This document shows positions 41,042 to 50,578 of a stretch of DNA of 64,000 nt, piece after piece (position 1 is the first letter of the stretch; the number at the start of each line of letters is the position of its first letter). The DNA comes from Rhodospirillaceae bacterium. Lineage in GTDB: Bacteria; Pseudomonadota; Alphaproteobacteria; Rhodospirillales; Rhodospirillaceae. Location: contig JAVJSV010000016.1 of the NCBI GenBank assembly GCA_040219235.1, positions 372,001-436,000 on the forward strand, in the 5' to 3' direction. The notes beneath the pieces are model-generated. The model was not told the origin of the DNA and ran no database searches. It saw only the letters and a program-made list of their open reading frames with translations. Both the position numbers and the translations under genes were made by a program.

Positions 41042-42418
41042 ATGATAGAAAATCCAAAACCGATTCATATTGTTGGCGGCGGTCTCGCAGGCTCTGAAGC
41101 CGCTTGGCAGATTGCTCAAGCCGGCATTCCGGTTGTCCTGCACGAAATGCGGCCTGTACGCATGACCGATGCCCATTCCTCAGATCGCCTGGCAGAATTG
41201 GTCTGCTCTAATTCATTTCGATCAGACGACTCTGACTTCAACGCGGTGGGGCTGCTCCACCACGAACTGCGGGCACTCGAGTCCTTGATTTTGAAGTGCG
41301 GAGATACCCATAAAGTCCCGGCAGGCTCTGCCCTTGCGGTTGATCGTGACGGCTTTTCTGAGGCCGTGCACCGGGCAATTGAGAATAGCCCCCTGATCAC
41401 CATCGCCAGAGAAGAGATTGCTGGCCTCCCGCCTGAAGACTGGGACAGTGTTATTATCGCCACCGGCCCCCTCACCTCACCAGCCTTAAGTGAGGCGATC
41501 TGTGGTCTGACCGGGGAAGACTCTCTCGCCTTTTTCGATGCTATCGCACCCATCGTCACCAAGGATAGCATCGACTTTGAGAAAGCTTGGTTTCAATCCC
41601 GCTACGATAAAGGCGAAGGCTCTGATTACATCAACTGTCCGATGGATCAGGCGCAATACAACACTTTCCTCGACGCTCTGATCGAAGGTGAAAAGACCGA
41701 ATTTAAAGAATGGGAAAAAGACACACCCTACTTTGAAGGTTGCCTGCCCATTGAGGTAATGGCGGAGCGCGGCCGTGAAACACTGCGTTATGGCCCGATG
41801 AAGCCAGTGGGCCTGACCAATCCTCACCAACCCGATGTAAAAGCCTGGGCCGTCGTTCAGCTGCGTCAGGATAATGCCCTCGGCACGCTCTATAACATGG
41901 TCGGCTTCCAGACGAAGTTGAAGTATGGCGCGCAGAAAGAGGTTTTCCAGTCTATCCCCGGGCTAGAGAAAGCTGAGTTTGTCCGCCTGGGTGGCATCCA
42001 CCGCAACACCTTCCTCAATGCACCGCGCCTGTTGGACGATACCTTTCGTCTCAAGGCCATGCCCCGTATTCGTTTCGCCGGCCAAATTACCGGGTGCGAA
42101 GGGTATATCGAGAGTGCGGCGGTCGGTCTTTTGGTCGGACGCTTTGCCGCCGCCGAACGGTTAGGGCAAACCTTTACCCCTCCGCCCCTGACAACCGCGC
42201 TTGGGGCTCTAAAAGGGCATATCACAGGCGGCGCTTTGGAAGAGACGTATCAACCCATGAACATCAATTTTGGTTTGTTCCCCGATCTGGAAGGAACCGA
42301 AGGACTAAAAGAAAACGGACGCAAACTTAAAGGGCGGGATCGTAAGGGTGCTTATGCCGCCCGAGGGAAAAGAGATCTGCAATCCTGGTTGAATATTCCA
42401 GCAGAAGCTGCCGAATAA
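41042..42418 (+). CDS. trmFO: Folate-dependent tRNA (uracil-54-C5) methyltransferase TrmFO
   Basis: 458 aa. It forms ribothymidine at tRNA position 54 using methylenetetrahydrofolate and FADH2. The FAD motif [17 protein letters not shown] is followed by [19 protein letters not shown], the conserved region [11 protein letters not shown], and [21 protein letters not shown]. It replaces the SAM-dependent TrmA in many Alphaproteobacteria. It converges on the NDUFAF6-like gene (3 bp). Confidence 0.97.
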   Translation: MIENPKPIHIVGGGLAGSEAAWQIAQAGIPVVLHEMRPVRMTDAHSSDRLAELVCSNSFRSDDSDFNAVGLLHHELRALESLILKCGDTHKVPAGSALAVDRDGFSEAVHRAIENSPLITIAREEIAGLPPEDWDSVIIATGPLTSPALSEAICGLTGEDSLAFFDAIAPIVTKDSIDFEKAWFQSRYDKGEGSDYINCPMDQAQYNTFLDALIEGEKTEFKEWEKDTPYFEGCLPIEVMAERGRETLRYGPMKPVGLTNPHQPDVKAWAVVQLRQDNALGTLYNMVGFQTKLKYGAQKEVFQSIPGLEKAEFVRLGGIHRNTFLNAPRLLDDTFRLKAMPRIRFAGQITGCEGYIESAAVGLLVGRFAAAERLGQTFTPPPLTTALGALKGHITGGALEETYQPMNINFGLFPDLEGTEGLKENGRKLKGRDRKGAYAARGKRDLQSWLNIPAEAAE

Positions 42419-42421
42419 CGC

Positions 42422-43273
42422 TCAGTAAGTTTTCCGCCACGCATTCCACCACAGCCTTGCGACCGGCGCCTTTTGTAATGCCACGCGAGGATCGGCAATC
42501 TTGTATTCCGCGTCTTTCAAGGTCTTCAGATAAGCCGTTGAAATCGTCGCGGGTAATAAAACCGGTAGACCGCGCAAATCAATCGCCCGGCTTTTCTCAC
42601 GCGCGATCTGCAGGTGATGATGGGCCAGTGCGCAAATATCACGTATGATACCCTGGGCCGGGCCAAAGGTCTTCGGGTCTTGCAGGTCCTGGATGGCCAA
42701 ACCATGCGCTGTTAAGGCTTCTCCTGGTAAAAAGGTCCGTCCCGCCGCCGCATAAAAATGAACGGCGCGCGCTATGCCCGTTAGCGCCCAGGCAATACCA
42801 ACATTTTCTGCCGCAAAGTGGGTTTTTTCATCCTTCACGTCCAGCGCTTCCAGCGCCAAGTGGGACAGAGTTGCAGACGTTCCCCGGCAATACTCCACCA
42901 GATCATCGAGGGTGCCGGGCGGCTCATCCGCCATATCCTGTTCCCGGGCTGCCAATAAATCATGAAAGTAAGTGGCAGAGAGCTTCATCCCCTCAACTAA
43001 GTCCGCCAAGGATTCCGCGACAGGGTGCCCCTTTGGCGGTCCTTTTCCCTCTGAAATGGCCGTCAAGGTGTCCCGCCACCACTGCAGACGCATCTGGCCG
43101 ATCATGGGCTCGGTCACGGTTTCGCGGATGCGCGCTATCTCCACATTAAAGGCATAGAGCGTCATTAAGCGCTCCCGCACAGTGATCGGGGCAAATAAGG
43201 CCGTCAGGAATCTATCGCGGTTATGGCGCTCTACAAGTTGCGCACAGTAAGAAAGTGTCTTGGTCGCTGGCAT
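42422..43273 (-). CDS. Squalene/phytoene synthase-fold protein, NDUFAF6-like
   Basis: 283 aa of the trans-isoprenyl diphosphate synthase fold. The Asp-rich motifs that bind Mg-diphosphate are absent: YAFNVEIARIRETVTEP stands where the first DxxxD should be, and GIARAVHFYAAAGRTFLP where the second should be. That is the pattern of NDUFAF6-type complex I assembly proteins and their alphaproteobacterial relatives, so a non-enzymatic role is likely. It is divergent (65 bp) from hpnC. Confidence 0.85.
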   Translation of the reverse strand: MPATKTLSYCAQLVERHNRDRFLTALFAPITVRERLMTLYAFNVEIARIRETVTEPMIGQMRLQWWRDTLTAISEGKGPPKGHPVAESLADLVEGMKLSATYFHDLLAAREQDMADEPPGTLDDLVEYCRGTSATLSHLALEALDVKDEKTHFAAENVGIAWALTGIARAVHFYAAAGRTFLPGEALTAHGLAIQDLQDPKTFGPAQGIIRDICALAHHHLQIAREKSRAIDLRGLPVLLPATISTAYLKTLKDAEYKIADPRVALQKAPVARLWWNAWRKTY

Positions 43274-43338
43274 CGATCTCTATTCCCTGCTCATATCCTC
43301 GCCTACACTACAGGCTCACCTTCGTCTACAACGCATCC

Positions 43339-44184
43339 ATGGCCCAAACTAAAACACGACAGACAGAGAACTTCCCGGTCGGCAGCCTGCTCATCCCCAA
43401 GGACCTGAGAACAGACGTGCACGCCTATTATCGTTTCGCTCGCCGGGCGGATGATATTGCTGACTCCCCGACCATTGAGGCCGCAGAAAAAATGGCCCGT
43501 TTGACCGCAATGGAACAGGTGTTTCGAAGCAAAGCCAATCCAGTAACAGCTCCCAGCCCTGATCAACAAGAGGATTTGAACAGCGCAAATCATCTAAAAG
43601 ATCACATAGAAAACCGTGGCCTGGACTGCAACCTGGCGACTGATTTGTTAGAGGCATTCAAACACGATGCGCTAAATAAGCCCTGCCGTACCTGGGGTGA
43701 CTTGCTAAACTATTGCCGCTTTTCTGCTTGCCCTGTCGGTCGGTTCCTCATCGCGTTACATGGCGAAGAGATCGATACAGCCAGCAGTGATGCACTTTGC
43801 AGCGCCCTGCAAATCACCAATCATATCCAAGATGCAAAGCAAGATTGGACCAGTCTCAGGCGCCTTTATCTTCCGAACGATTGGATGACCACAGACGGCA
43901 CCTCAGCAAATGATCTAGAAAAGCCGTCCATAACTGCTGGACTGCGGACCACACTGGACCGCATGCTCGATCACACCGACATTCTGCTCGAACGCGCTCT
44001 GGAACTACCTATCGCTCTGCGCCATCGAGGACTGGCAGCCGAAGCCGCCATCTGTATTAAACTTGCGCGCCAACTGTCGTATCGCCTTCGGCATAACGAC
44101 CCCATCGCCGCCAAAGTGTCCCTCACCAAGGGAGACTGGATGCTGGCTGGTGGCGCTGGCGTAAAAAGGTTTCTGCGACTGTGA
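43339..44184 (+). CDS. hpnC: Hydroxysqualene synthase HpnC
   Basis: 281 aa. It converts presqualene diphosphate to hydroxysqualene in the HpnCDE route to squalene and hopanoids. Both Asp motifs are intact: RRADDIADS (about residue 40) and NHIQDAKQDW (about 170). ENFPVGSLLIP near the N-terminus is typical of HpnC. I chose ATG 43339, since the frame open further upstream overlaps the divergent gene. Its stop overlaps the hpnD start (GTGA, 44181-44184). Confidence 0.93.
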   Translation: MAQTKTRQTENFPVGSLLIPKDLRTDVHAYYRFARRADDIADSPTIEAAEKMARLTAMEQVFRSKANPVTAPSPDQQEDLNSANHLKDHIENRGLDCNLATDLLEAFKHDALNKPCRTWGDLLNYCRFSACPVGRFLIALHGEEIDTASSDALCSALQITNHIQDAKQDWTSLRRLYLPNDWMTTDGTSANDLEKPSITAGLRTTLDRMLDHTDILLERALELPIALRHRGLAAEAAICIKLARQLSYRLRHNDPIAAKVSLTKGDWMLAGGAGVKRFLRL

Positions 44185-45044
44185 ACTTAGACTTGGCCCA
44201 TGCAGAAATTGCCAAACGCGTCCGCACGGCCAGAAGTTCGTTCTATTGGCCCATGCTCCTGCAGTCTAAATCTCGTCGCCAAGCGTTATTCGCACTTTAT
44301 GCCTATAGCAAAGCGCTGGATGACATTGCCGATGGATGTTTAAGTAAGACTGCTAAACTTTCTGCCCTGGATGAGTGGCGGATGGTTGTCGAGAAAAGCT
44401 TCAGCAAAGACCAAGACGAATTGCCCAAGAAGGACCCACTGGTCCTTGGATTAATGGACGTAATCCAGCGCTGCCATCTCTCCAAGGATTCTCTTATTGC
44501 GTTAATCGATGGGATGGAAGCCGATGCAAACGGACCTATAGTCGCGCCAACATGGGCAGAACTGACGGCCTATGCAGATCAAGTCGCAACGGCGGTCGGG
44601 GTCCTTTGCTTACAGATTTGGGGTTGGCGTGGACCAGAGTCTGCCGCCTTCGCCCATGCCACAGGACAAGCCCTGCAATTAACAAATATTCTAAGGGATT
44701 TGGAAGAAGATGCGGAAAATGGACGCCTTTACGTTCCCAATGAGGCTTTAGTCGCTGCAGGTATCACTGAGCGAAAGCCTATGGACGTCATCCGGCATCC
44801 CAGTTTTCCAAAGGCTTGCAGTCTTATTGCTGCGCGCATTCAAAATCACTTCGCCACAGCAAAGAAACTTTGGTCTCACAATCCGCCAAAGTCAGCGCGC
44901 CCAGCATGGATTATGCTTCGATCCTATGAAGCCCTGTTCGATAAAATTCTTCGATATGGCCTAGGAAGACAGGGGGCGCGCATTCGACTTACGCGCATAC
45001 AAAAAGTCACAACACTCTGCCGTGCATACCTGAGTGCGCGATGA
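44181..45044 (+). CDS. hpnD: Presqualene diphosphate synthase HpnD
   Basis: 287 aa. It joins two farnesyl diphosphates into presqualene diphosphate. SSFYWPMLLQSKSRRQALFALYAYSKALDDIADG holds the first Asp motif, and QLTNILRDLEEDAENGRLYVP the second. The start is GTG 44181 inside the hpnC stop; the stop overlaps hpnE (ATGA). The three genes are thus translationally coupled. Confidence 0.95.
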   Translation: MNLDLAHAEIAKRVRTARSSFYWPMLLQSKSRRQALFALYAYSKALDDIADGCLSKTAKLSALDEWRMVVEKSFSKDQDELPKKDPLVLGLMDVIQRCHLSKDSLIALIDGMEADANGPIVAPTWAELTAYADQVATAVGVLCLQIWGWRGPESAAFAHATGQALQLTNILRDLEEDAENGRLYVPNEALVAAGITERKPMDVIRHPSFPKACSLIAARIQNHFATAKKLWSHNPPKSARPAWIMLRSYEALFDKILRYGLGRQGARIRLTRIQKVTTLCRAYLSAR

Positions 45045-46294
45045 CGGGCACAACGCATATTGTTGGCGCTGGACTTGCCGGGTTGGCGGCGGCGGTCTCG
45101 CTGGCAAAGGCCGGCAAAAAAGTCGTCGTCTATGAAGCGACGAAGCACGCCGGCGGACGGTGCCGGTCTTTCTTTGACGCATCCCTTGATCAGACAATCG
45201 ACAACGGCAGCCACGCCGTGCTCGGCGGAAATCCGAATGTGTTTAAATATCTTGACCTTATTGGTGCGGAAGATGAATTGGTGCCTGTCCATACGTCAGG
45301 CCATATTCCATTTGTTGACCTAACAACTAATGATCGGTGGACACTTCAGCCAGGCGCAAATCGCTTGCCCAATTGGATTTTTAGTCCGTCACGCAGAGCG
45401 CGTGACACCTCAGCCTGGGACTACCTGCGCGGCCTTATTTTAATATTTGCAGGACCGGCAAAAAGCGTTGCTGACTGCCTGCCTCAGACTGGAAATGGAT
45501 GGCGTAACTTTTGGGAGCCCTTGTCGACCGCAGTTATGAATGCGCCGTCTTCATCGGCATCCGCCCATCTCCTCGGTCGTTCGCTAAGTAATATACTTTT
45601 GTCGCCAACTGGAGGATTGCGCACCTATATCCCGAGATCGACCTTAGGCCAGACCTTCGTCAGCCCCGCCCTAACGCGTCTCGAAAAGTTGGGAATGGCA
45701 GTCTTGTTCGGGTCCCCCCTACTCAGAGTGAGAGGCGGGACTCGGGCAGAACACCTTGAATTTCGCGGATTAGCAGTCAGTCTGAAACCCGAAGACACAG
45801 TCATCCTTGCCATCACACCCTGGTCACCCGCCGTTCAGTGCTTTCTGCCACAACGTTTTTCACCTTCACCGTCTCCCATCGTGAACGCCCATTTTCACTT
45901 TGATACAGGGGAAAAAGCTACAAGTATGACCGGAGTCATCCGGGGATGTGCACAATGGGTTTTCACTCGGCCAAATTTGGTAAGCGTCACGGTGAGTGGC
46001 GATACCGCACTCGCCGCTCAATCACAGGAAGACATTGCTGAGACCCTATGGGCGGACGCACAAAAGTCCTTAAACATCGCAAATGAACCTCTCCCCCTGG
46101 GGCGCATCATTATCGAACGGCGCGCAACACCAATTCAGGATGCCGCCTTCGTCAAACATCGGCCAAGCGCAGAAACCAGTCTTAAAAACGTCTTTCTCGC
46201 TGGAGACTGGGTCAATACCGGACTGCCGTGCACGTTAGAGAGTGCAATTAAGAGTGGATTTAGGGCCGCGGAGCTAGCCGCTAAGGGCCACTAA
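45041..46294 (+). CDS. hpnE: Hydroxysqualene dehydroxylase HpnE
   Basis: A 417-aa FAD-dependent amine-oxidase-fold enzyme that reduces hydroxysqualene to squalene. The FAD motif is THIVGAGLAGLAAAVSLAKAGKKVVVYEA with the following GGRCRSF. The C-terminal FLAGDWVNTGLPCTLESAIKSGFRAA matches the family. No squalene-hopene cyclase follows, so shc must lie elsewhere. Confidence 0.95.
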   Translation: MTGTTHIVGAGLAGLAAAVSLAKAGKKVVVYEATKHAGGRCRSFFDASLDQTIDNGSHAVLGGNPNVFKYLDLIGAEDELVPVHTSGHIPFVDLTTNDRWTLQPGANRLPNWIFSPSRRARDTSAWDYLRGLILIFAGPAKSVADCLPQTGNGWRNFWEPLSTAVMNAPSSSASAHLLGRSLSNILLSPTGGLRTYIPRSTLGQTFVSPALTRLEKLGMAVLFGSPLLRVRGGTRAEHLEFRGLAVSLKPEDTVILAITPWSPAVQCFLPQRFSPSPSPIVNAHFHFDTGEKATSMTGVIRGCAQWVFTRPNLVSVTVSGDTALAAQSQEDIAETLWADAQKSLNIANEPLPLGRIIIERRATPIQDAAFVKHRPSAETSLKNVFLAGDWVNTGLPCTLESAIKSGFRAAELAAKGH

Positions 46295-46409
46295 ACCCTT
46301 GATTCGCTTTCGGTCTTCGTTGCGGAGATGGCAAAAATCAGTAAGATAAGGTTGGACGACAAATCTGTAGGACGGTTGCGTCCGTCTATCACAACATAAG
46401 GGGAGACAG

Positions 46410-46988
46410 ATGGCTTCTATTCTTCAATCATTGCCCAAGACAATTATTGCCGGTTTCATACTGACAATCCTGGTCTTTCTACTCAACGGATACACCACGC
46501 CAGATATTATCTTCTGGCAATTCCTTTTCCGCTGGCTCCACGTTTTGAGTGGCATCATGTGGATCGGCTTACTTTGGTATTTTAACTTCGTACAAATTCC
46601 GAATATGCCGAACATTCCAGATGAGCAAAAACCAGCCATTGGCAAGGTTATTGCACCAGCTGCCCTATTCTGGTTCCGCTGGGGTGCAATGGCCACCATC
46701 ATTACCGGCCTCATCCTGGCCATGATCAGTGGCTACCTCATTGACGCGATTATGGTAAGTGGTGAGTCAACAATCATCGGAATTGGCATGTGGCTTGGAG
46801 CCATCATGTGGTTCAACGTTTGGTTTGTAATTTGGCCAAACCAAAAGAAAGCTCTTGGGATGGTTGAAGTTGATGCAGAAACCAAAGCAAAGGCCGCACG
46901 GACGGCAATGCTGTTCTCACGCACCAACACATTGCTTTCAATCCCAATGTTGTTCTGCATGGTTGCCGCACAGAACTTCGTGTTCTAG
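46410..46988 (+). CDS. PuuD/Urate_ox_N-like membrane protein
   Basis: 192 aa with four or five membrane segments. RWLHVLSGIMWIGLLWYFNFVQ, MWLGAIMWFNVWFVIWPNQKKALG and ARTAMLFSRTNTLLSIPMLFCMVAA follow the Urate_ox_N (DUF989) pattern found in the membrane half of PuuD urate hydroxylase. It lacks the C-terminal cytochrome c domain of full PuuD, so urate oxidation is not supported. GGGGAG precedes ATG 46410. It ends in a strong terminator. Confidence 0.8.
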   Translation: MASILQSLPKTIIAGFILTILVFLLNGYTTPDIIFWQFLFRWLHVLSGIMWIGLLWYFNFVQIPNMPNIPDEQKPAIGKVIAPAALFWFRWGAMATIITGLILAMISGYLIDAIMVSGESTIIGIGMWLGAIMWFNVWFVIWPNQKKALGMVEVDAETKAKAARTAMLFSRTNTLLSIPMLFCMVAAQNFVF

Positions 46989-47012
46989 CAACACTTAGAT
47001 ATTATGAGGAAA

Positions 47013-47039
47013 GGGACCGGCTTGCCGGTCCCTTTTTTT
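47013..47039 (+). terminator. Intrinsic terminator after the PuuD-like gene
   Basis: Perfect 8-bp stem GGGACCGG / CCGGTCCC (loop CTTG), then seven Ts. The T-run reaches the stop codon of the convergent Mth938 gene. On the minus strand the stem is followed by TTTCCTC, so it may work both ways. Confidence 0.93.
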
Positions 47040-47433
47040 ATCTCGCATACGGGCCTGATGTGGGCGGAATCAAAGCCGCCATAACCGCTCGTCCTTCGGC
47101 CAGTAGAACATTAAAGGTGCGGCAAGCGGCCCCCGTATCCATAGGTTCAATACCGATCCCTAGCCGACGAACAGCTTCCCGGATATCCGCTGGCACCATA
47201 GCCATACGGTCTCCACAGCCCAGCAAACAGAGATCAATCTGACCAGAATGAGCCATGATCGGCTCAAAGTCACCGAGAGTCAGGGCATCGAATGAGGTGA
47301 CAGGCCAGCTTAGAGATTCTTGTGAGAACACCAAGACAGCGCCAGGAAACACAACACCAGAAACGGTAAAACCATCAGCGCTGTACTTCTGAATATGCTG
47401 ACGGTCCGTCGGCTCCATGCGTGTTAGGTCCAT
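47038..47433 (-). CDS. Mth938-like domain (NDUFAF3-type) protein
   Basis: A 131-aa single-domain protein: IQKYSADGFTVSGVVFPGAVLVF, LCLLGCGDRMAMVPADIREAVRRLGIGIEPMDTGAACRTFNVLLAEGR. The family includes NDUFAF3, a mitochondrial complex I assembly factor. In this region an NDUFAF6-like gene also occurs (42422), which matches that theme. It lies 33 bp downstream of secDF, the usual alphaproteobacterial position. Confidence 0.9.
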   Translation of the reverse strand: MDLTRMEPTDRQHIQKYSADGFTVSGVVFPGAVLVFSQESLSWPVTSFDALTLGDFEPIMAHSGQIDLCLLGCGDRMAMVPADIREAVRRLGIGIEPMDTGAACRTFNVLLAEGRAVMAALIPPTSGPYAR

Positions 47434-47466
47434 GACAGCGCTCAGTTTTAAAACTGCATAAAGAGG

Positions 47467-50007
47467 TTAGGCTCGTTCGCTTTCTGGCACCTGGGACAGA
47501 TTGCGGTCTGTACTGCCATCGAGGTCTTCATGTCGCAGATCAAAGTAGATCAGCACAGGCATGGCCACATAAATCGATGAATAGGTTCCGATAATAACGC
47601 CCCACATCAAAGCCGTACTGAATCCCCGCAGAACCTCGCCACCGAATATGGAGAGCGCCGTTACAGCCAAGAGGGTCGTGAAACTTGTCATCAAGGTACG
47701 TGACAACACTTTATTGAGCGCCAAATTCACCAAATCCGGTAAGGCTAACTTCTTATACTTCCTCAGCTTTTCTCGCACACGGTCATAAGCCACCACAGTA
47801 TCATTGATGGAATACCCAGCTATGGTCAGCACCGCTGCCACAGTGGTCAGATTAAAGTCCAACTGAAAGATCGAAAACAAGCCAAGCGTAGCAATAACAT
47901 CATGGGTCAAAGCCAATGTGGCACCCACAGCGAACTGCCACTCAAATCGCAACCAGATATAAACGCAGATCGCGAGCAGCGCTAAGCCAACAGCTAACGC
48001 ACCATCAACCACCAGTTCTTGACCGACTTTCGGTCCAACCAGTTCTGTGCGTCGATACTCATATCCGTCGCCTAATGTTTCCTGAACCAAGGCAAGAGCA
48101 GCCGTCTGAGCATCCTCTTCGCCATCTTGACGCTGAATACGGATCAACAGGTCACGTCCCTCATCCCCGAATGTGGTTATAGACACATCACCAAGTCCCA
48201 GCCCGCCAACCTGGTTGCGCACAGTGCTCACTTCAACAGGCTGCTCAGCTCGAACTTCCATCAAGATACCGCCAGCAAAATCGATGCCGAAATTCAGTTT
48301 CTGAGTCGCCAAGGAACCTAGCGAGGCAACAATCAGGAGTGCTGAAAACACGATTGCAATCGAACGCTTGCCAATGAAGTCGAAGCCAAATTCCTGCGGC
48401 ATAGACAAAATTAACGGCTTGAACGGGCCCGTTTTTGCATGCTCACCGGGAGACATTGGTAAGGTGGTTGGTTTCTTGCGTCTCACCCACAATACGATGA
48501 TAAGCCTTGAAACCATTGTCGCCGTAAACAACGTTGACAAAATGCCCAGACCAAGCGTTACAGCAAAGCCCTTCACCGGACCACTGCCGAACCAAAACAG
48601 CAACATCGCCGCGATCAGTGTTGTTAAGTTTGAGTCGATAATGGTCTTGAAAGCTTGTTTAAAACCAGAATCTAGAGCGTTGAACAGTGTGCGTCCGGTC
48701 TTAATCTCCTCGCGCATCCGTTCATAGATCAACACATTGGCATCGACCGCCATACCAACGGTCAAAACGATTCCTGCGATGCCTGGCAAGGTCAGTGTCG
48801 CTCCAATCGCACTCAGCGCCCCCAAGATAAGCAGGAGGTTCGCCCCCAGTGCAATGACCGAAAATGCGCCGAACATGCCGTAGACCATCACCATGAAGAT
48901 GGCGACCAGGATAAGCCCTAGTACACTTGCAAATTCACCAGCCTCGATAGAGTCAGCGCCAAGTCCTGGCCCAATAGTGCGCTCTTCCAGAATGGTAAGC
49001 GGTGCAGGTAAAGCACCAGCGCGCAGCAGCAACGCTAAGTCTTGCGCGCCTTGAACGGTAAAGCCCCCCTCAATAATGCCGCTCCCACCCGGAATCGCAC
49101 TTCGAATGTTTGGCGCGCTGATCACTTCGTCATCAAGCAGAATTGCTAGGTTTTGCCCTACATTCTGTGATGTGATGGCCCCAAAGCGTCGCCCACCCTG
49201 GGTGTTGAATCTAAATGAAACAACGGGTTGTCCTTCTTGGAAACTAGGTTGGGAATCAACCAGCATCTCTCCTGGGACCGACACCCGGCGCTGAACCACA
49301 TAAACACCGCCAGACCCTGCAGCGTCAGGGACAGCCATAGCACCTGCCGGAATATCAGTGGCTGATGGGACCGGGCCGGAATATCCAGGTGCCATGAGAT
49401 GGAAATTTAACTTGGCTGTCCGACCAATGATGTCTTTGACCCGCTCAGGATTATCAATACCCGGCAGTTCAATAATAATGCGGTCCTGACCCTGACGTTG
49501 AATGCTTGCTTCCGATGTTCCAAATTCATCAACCCGCCGACGCACAATCTCGATGGATTGCGTCACAGCCGCCAATTGGCGGTCCAACAGCACTTGGTCG
49601 GACAAGGTGATGCGAAGACGCCCGCCTTCTTGGTTTTCGAACTCGACATCCTCAGAACCTGCCGCAATGGCCCGTCGCGCATCGGCTATGCGGCTAGGGT
49701 CTGGCAAGGCGACGGTCACGGCGTCTTCCCTAACCGCCAGATTACGATACCCAATCTTGGCGTCTCTCAGAGCTTGCCGCGTGGCTTCTTGTAGGTCGGT
49801 AAACTGCTCTTCACGGACCGCGTTGATATCAACTTCCATCAACAGGTATGACCCGCCACGTAGATCAAGACCTAAGTTGACCGGTTGCCACCAGCTCGGC
49901 AGGTCTTCTTTCAGATCACCCTGCAGCACGTTGGGTACTGCAAAGAAGGCACCCAAGAGCACCACAAAAATGACGGTTATGATTTTTCCGCGGCCAAAAT
50001 CCAGCAT
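47467..50007 (-). CDS. secDF: Fused protein-export membrane protein SecDF
   Basis: 846 aa. The SecD half (1-510) has the first membrane helix, the large periplasmic P1 region with NLGLDLRGGSYLLMEVD, and GMAVDANVLIYERMREE. The SecF half (about 545-846) has GIDFAGGILMEVR and SINDTVVAYDRVREKLR. The linker KKPTTLPMSPGEHAKTGPFK joins them without a stop. SecDF pulls exported proteins using the proton motive force. yajC is 70 bp upstream. Confidence 0.96.
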   Translation of the reverse strand: MLDFGRGKIITVIFVVLLGAFFAVPNVLQGDLKEDLPSWWQPVNLGLDLRGGSYLLMEVDINAVREEQFTDLQEATRQALRDAKIGYRNLAVREDAVTVALPDPSRIADARRAIAAGSEDVEFENQEGGRLRITLSDQVLLDRQLAAVTQSIEIVRRRVDEFGTSEASIQRQGQDRIIIELPGIDNPERVKDIIGRTAKLNFHLMAPGYSGPVPSATDIPAGAMAVPDAAGSGGVYVVQRRVSVPGEMLVDSQPSFQEGQPVVSFRFNTQGGRRFGAITSQNVGQNLAILLDDEVISAPNIRSAIPGGSGIIEGGFTVQGAQDLALLLRAGALPAPLTILEERTIGPGLGADSIEAGEFASVLGLILVAIFMVMVYGMFGAFSVIALGANLLLILGALSAIGATLTLPGIAGIVLTVGMAVDANVLIYERMREEIKTGRTLFNALDSGFKQAFKTIIDSNLTTLIAAMLLFWFGSGPVKGFAVTLGLGILSTLFTATMVSRLIIVLWVRRKKPTTLPMSPGEHAKTGPFKPLILSMPQEFGFDFIGKRSIAIVFSALLIVASLGSLATQKLNFGIDFAGGILMEVRAEQPVEVSTVRNQVGGLGLGDVSITTFGDEGRDLLIRIQRQDGEEDAQTAALALVQETLGDGYEYRRTELVGPKVGQELVVDGALAVGLALLAICVYIWLRFEWQFAVGATLALTHDVIATLGLFSIFQLDFNLTTVAAVLTIAGYSINDTVVAYDRVREKLRKYKKLALPDLVNLALNKVLSRTLMTSFTTLLAVTALSIFGGEVLRGFSTALMWGVIIGTYSSIYVAMPVLIYFDLRHEDLDGSTDRNLSQVPESERA

Positions 50008-50077
50008 GCGAGTTCTTCAAGAGGGGCAGCGTTTAAATTGCCACCATGCCTCCTGACCTTTTCAGTGTTTGAAGTGA

Positions 50078-50431
50078 CTAGTCTTTATCTTTGTCGTCAT
50101 TAGCAGGAACCGGGTCTGTCTTACTGACAACGCTCGACAGCATGTCTTGCTTGACACGGATTCGAACATTTTCTGCGATCTCAACTTGCAGTTCACGCTC
50201 CTCTGTCAGCACCTTCGTCACCGTGCCAACGATGCCGCCGTTGGTCACAACTTTATCACCACGACGCACAGCATTCAGCATGGCCTGATGATCTTTCATC
50301 CGCTTCTGCTGAGGGCGAATAAGCAGAAAATAAAAGACCACAAAAATCAGGATAATTGGAATGAAAGCCGTAAATGCACTTCCGGCACCGGCTGCACCGG
50401 CGGCCTGAGCGTAGGCTGGAGTAATTAACAT
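50078..50431 (-). CDS. yajC: Preprotein translocase subunit YajC
   Basis: 117 aa. One membrane helix (about 20-40, FIPIILIFVVFYFLLIRPQQKRMKDHQ) is followed by the small domain RRGDKVVTNGGIVGTVTKV and a charged tail. ATG 50431 has GAGGGA upstream; the frame open to 50605 is an unlikely extension into the intergenic region. It acts with SecDF. Confidence 0.94.
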   Translation of the reverse strand: MLITPAYAQAAGAAGAGSAFTAFIPIILIFVVFYFLLIRPQQKRMKDHQAMLNAVRRGDKVVTNGGIVGTVTKVLTEERELQVEIAENVRIRVKQDMLSSVVSKTDPVPANDDKDKD

Positions 50432-50578
50432 GCAGAAATCCCTCGGTTTTAATTGAATTGCCGGGACTATACCCACGCCCAACAGGGATGCAAATGATCT
50501 TCGACCCTTGCAGCCTTGAAATGAGTTGGTAACGTTTTCACGAGAAACAAGATTCTCATAGCAGATCAGGTAAAAAAT

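Noticed and set aside
46410-46988. Full PuuD urate hydroxylase
   Set aside because: Only the membrane-domain type is present; the cytochrome c domain is missing and no purine catabolic genes are nearby.
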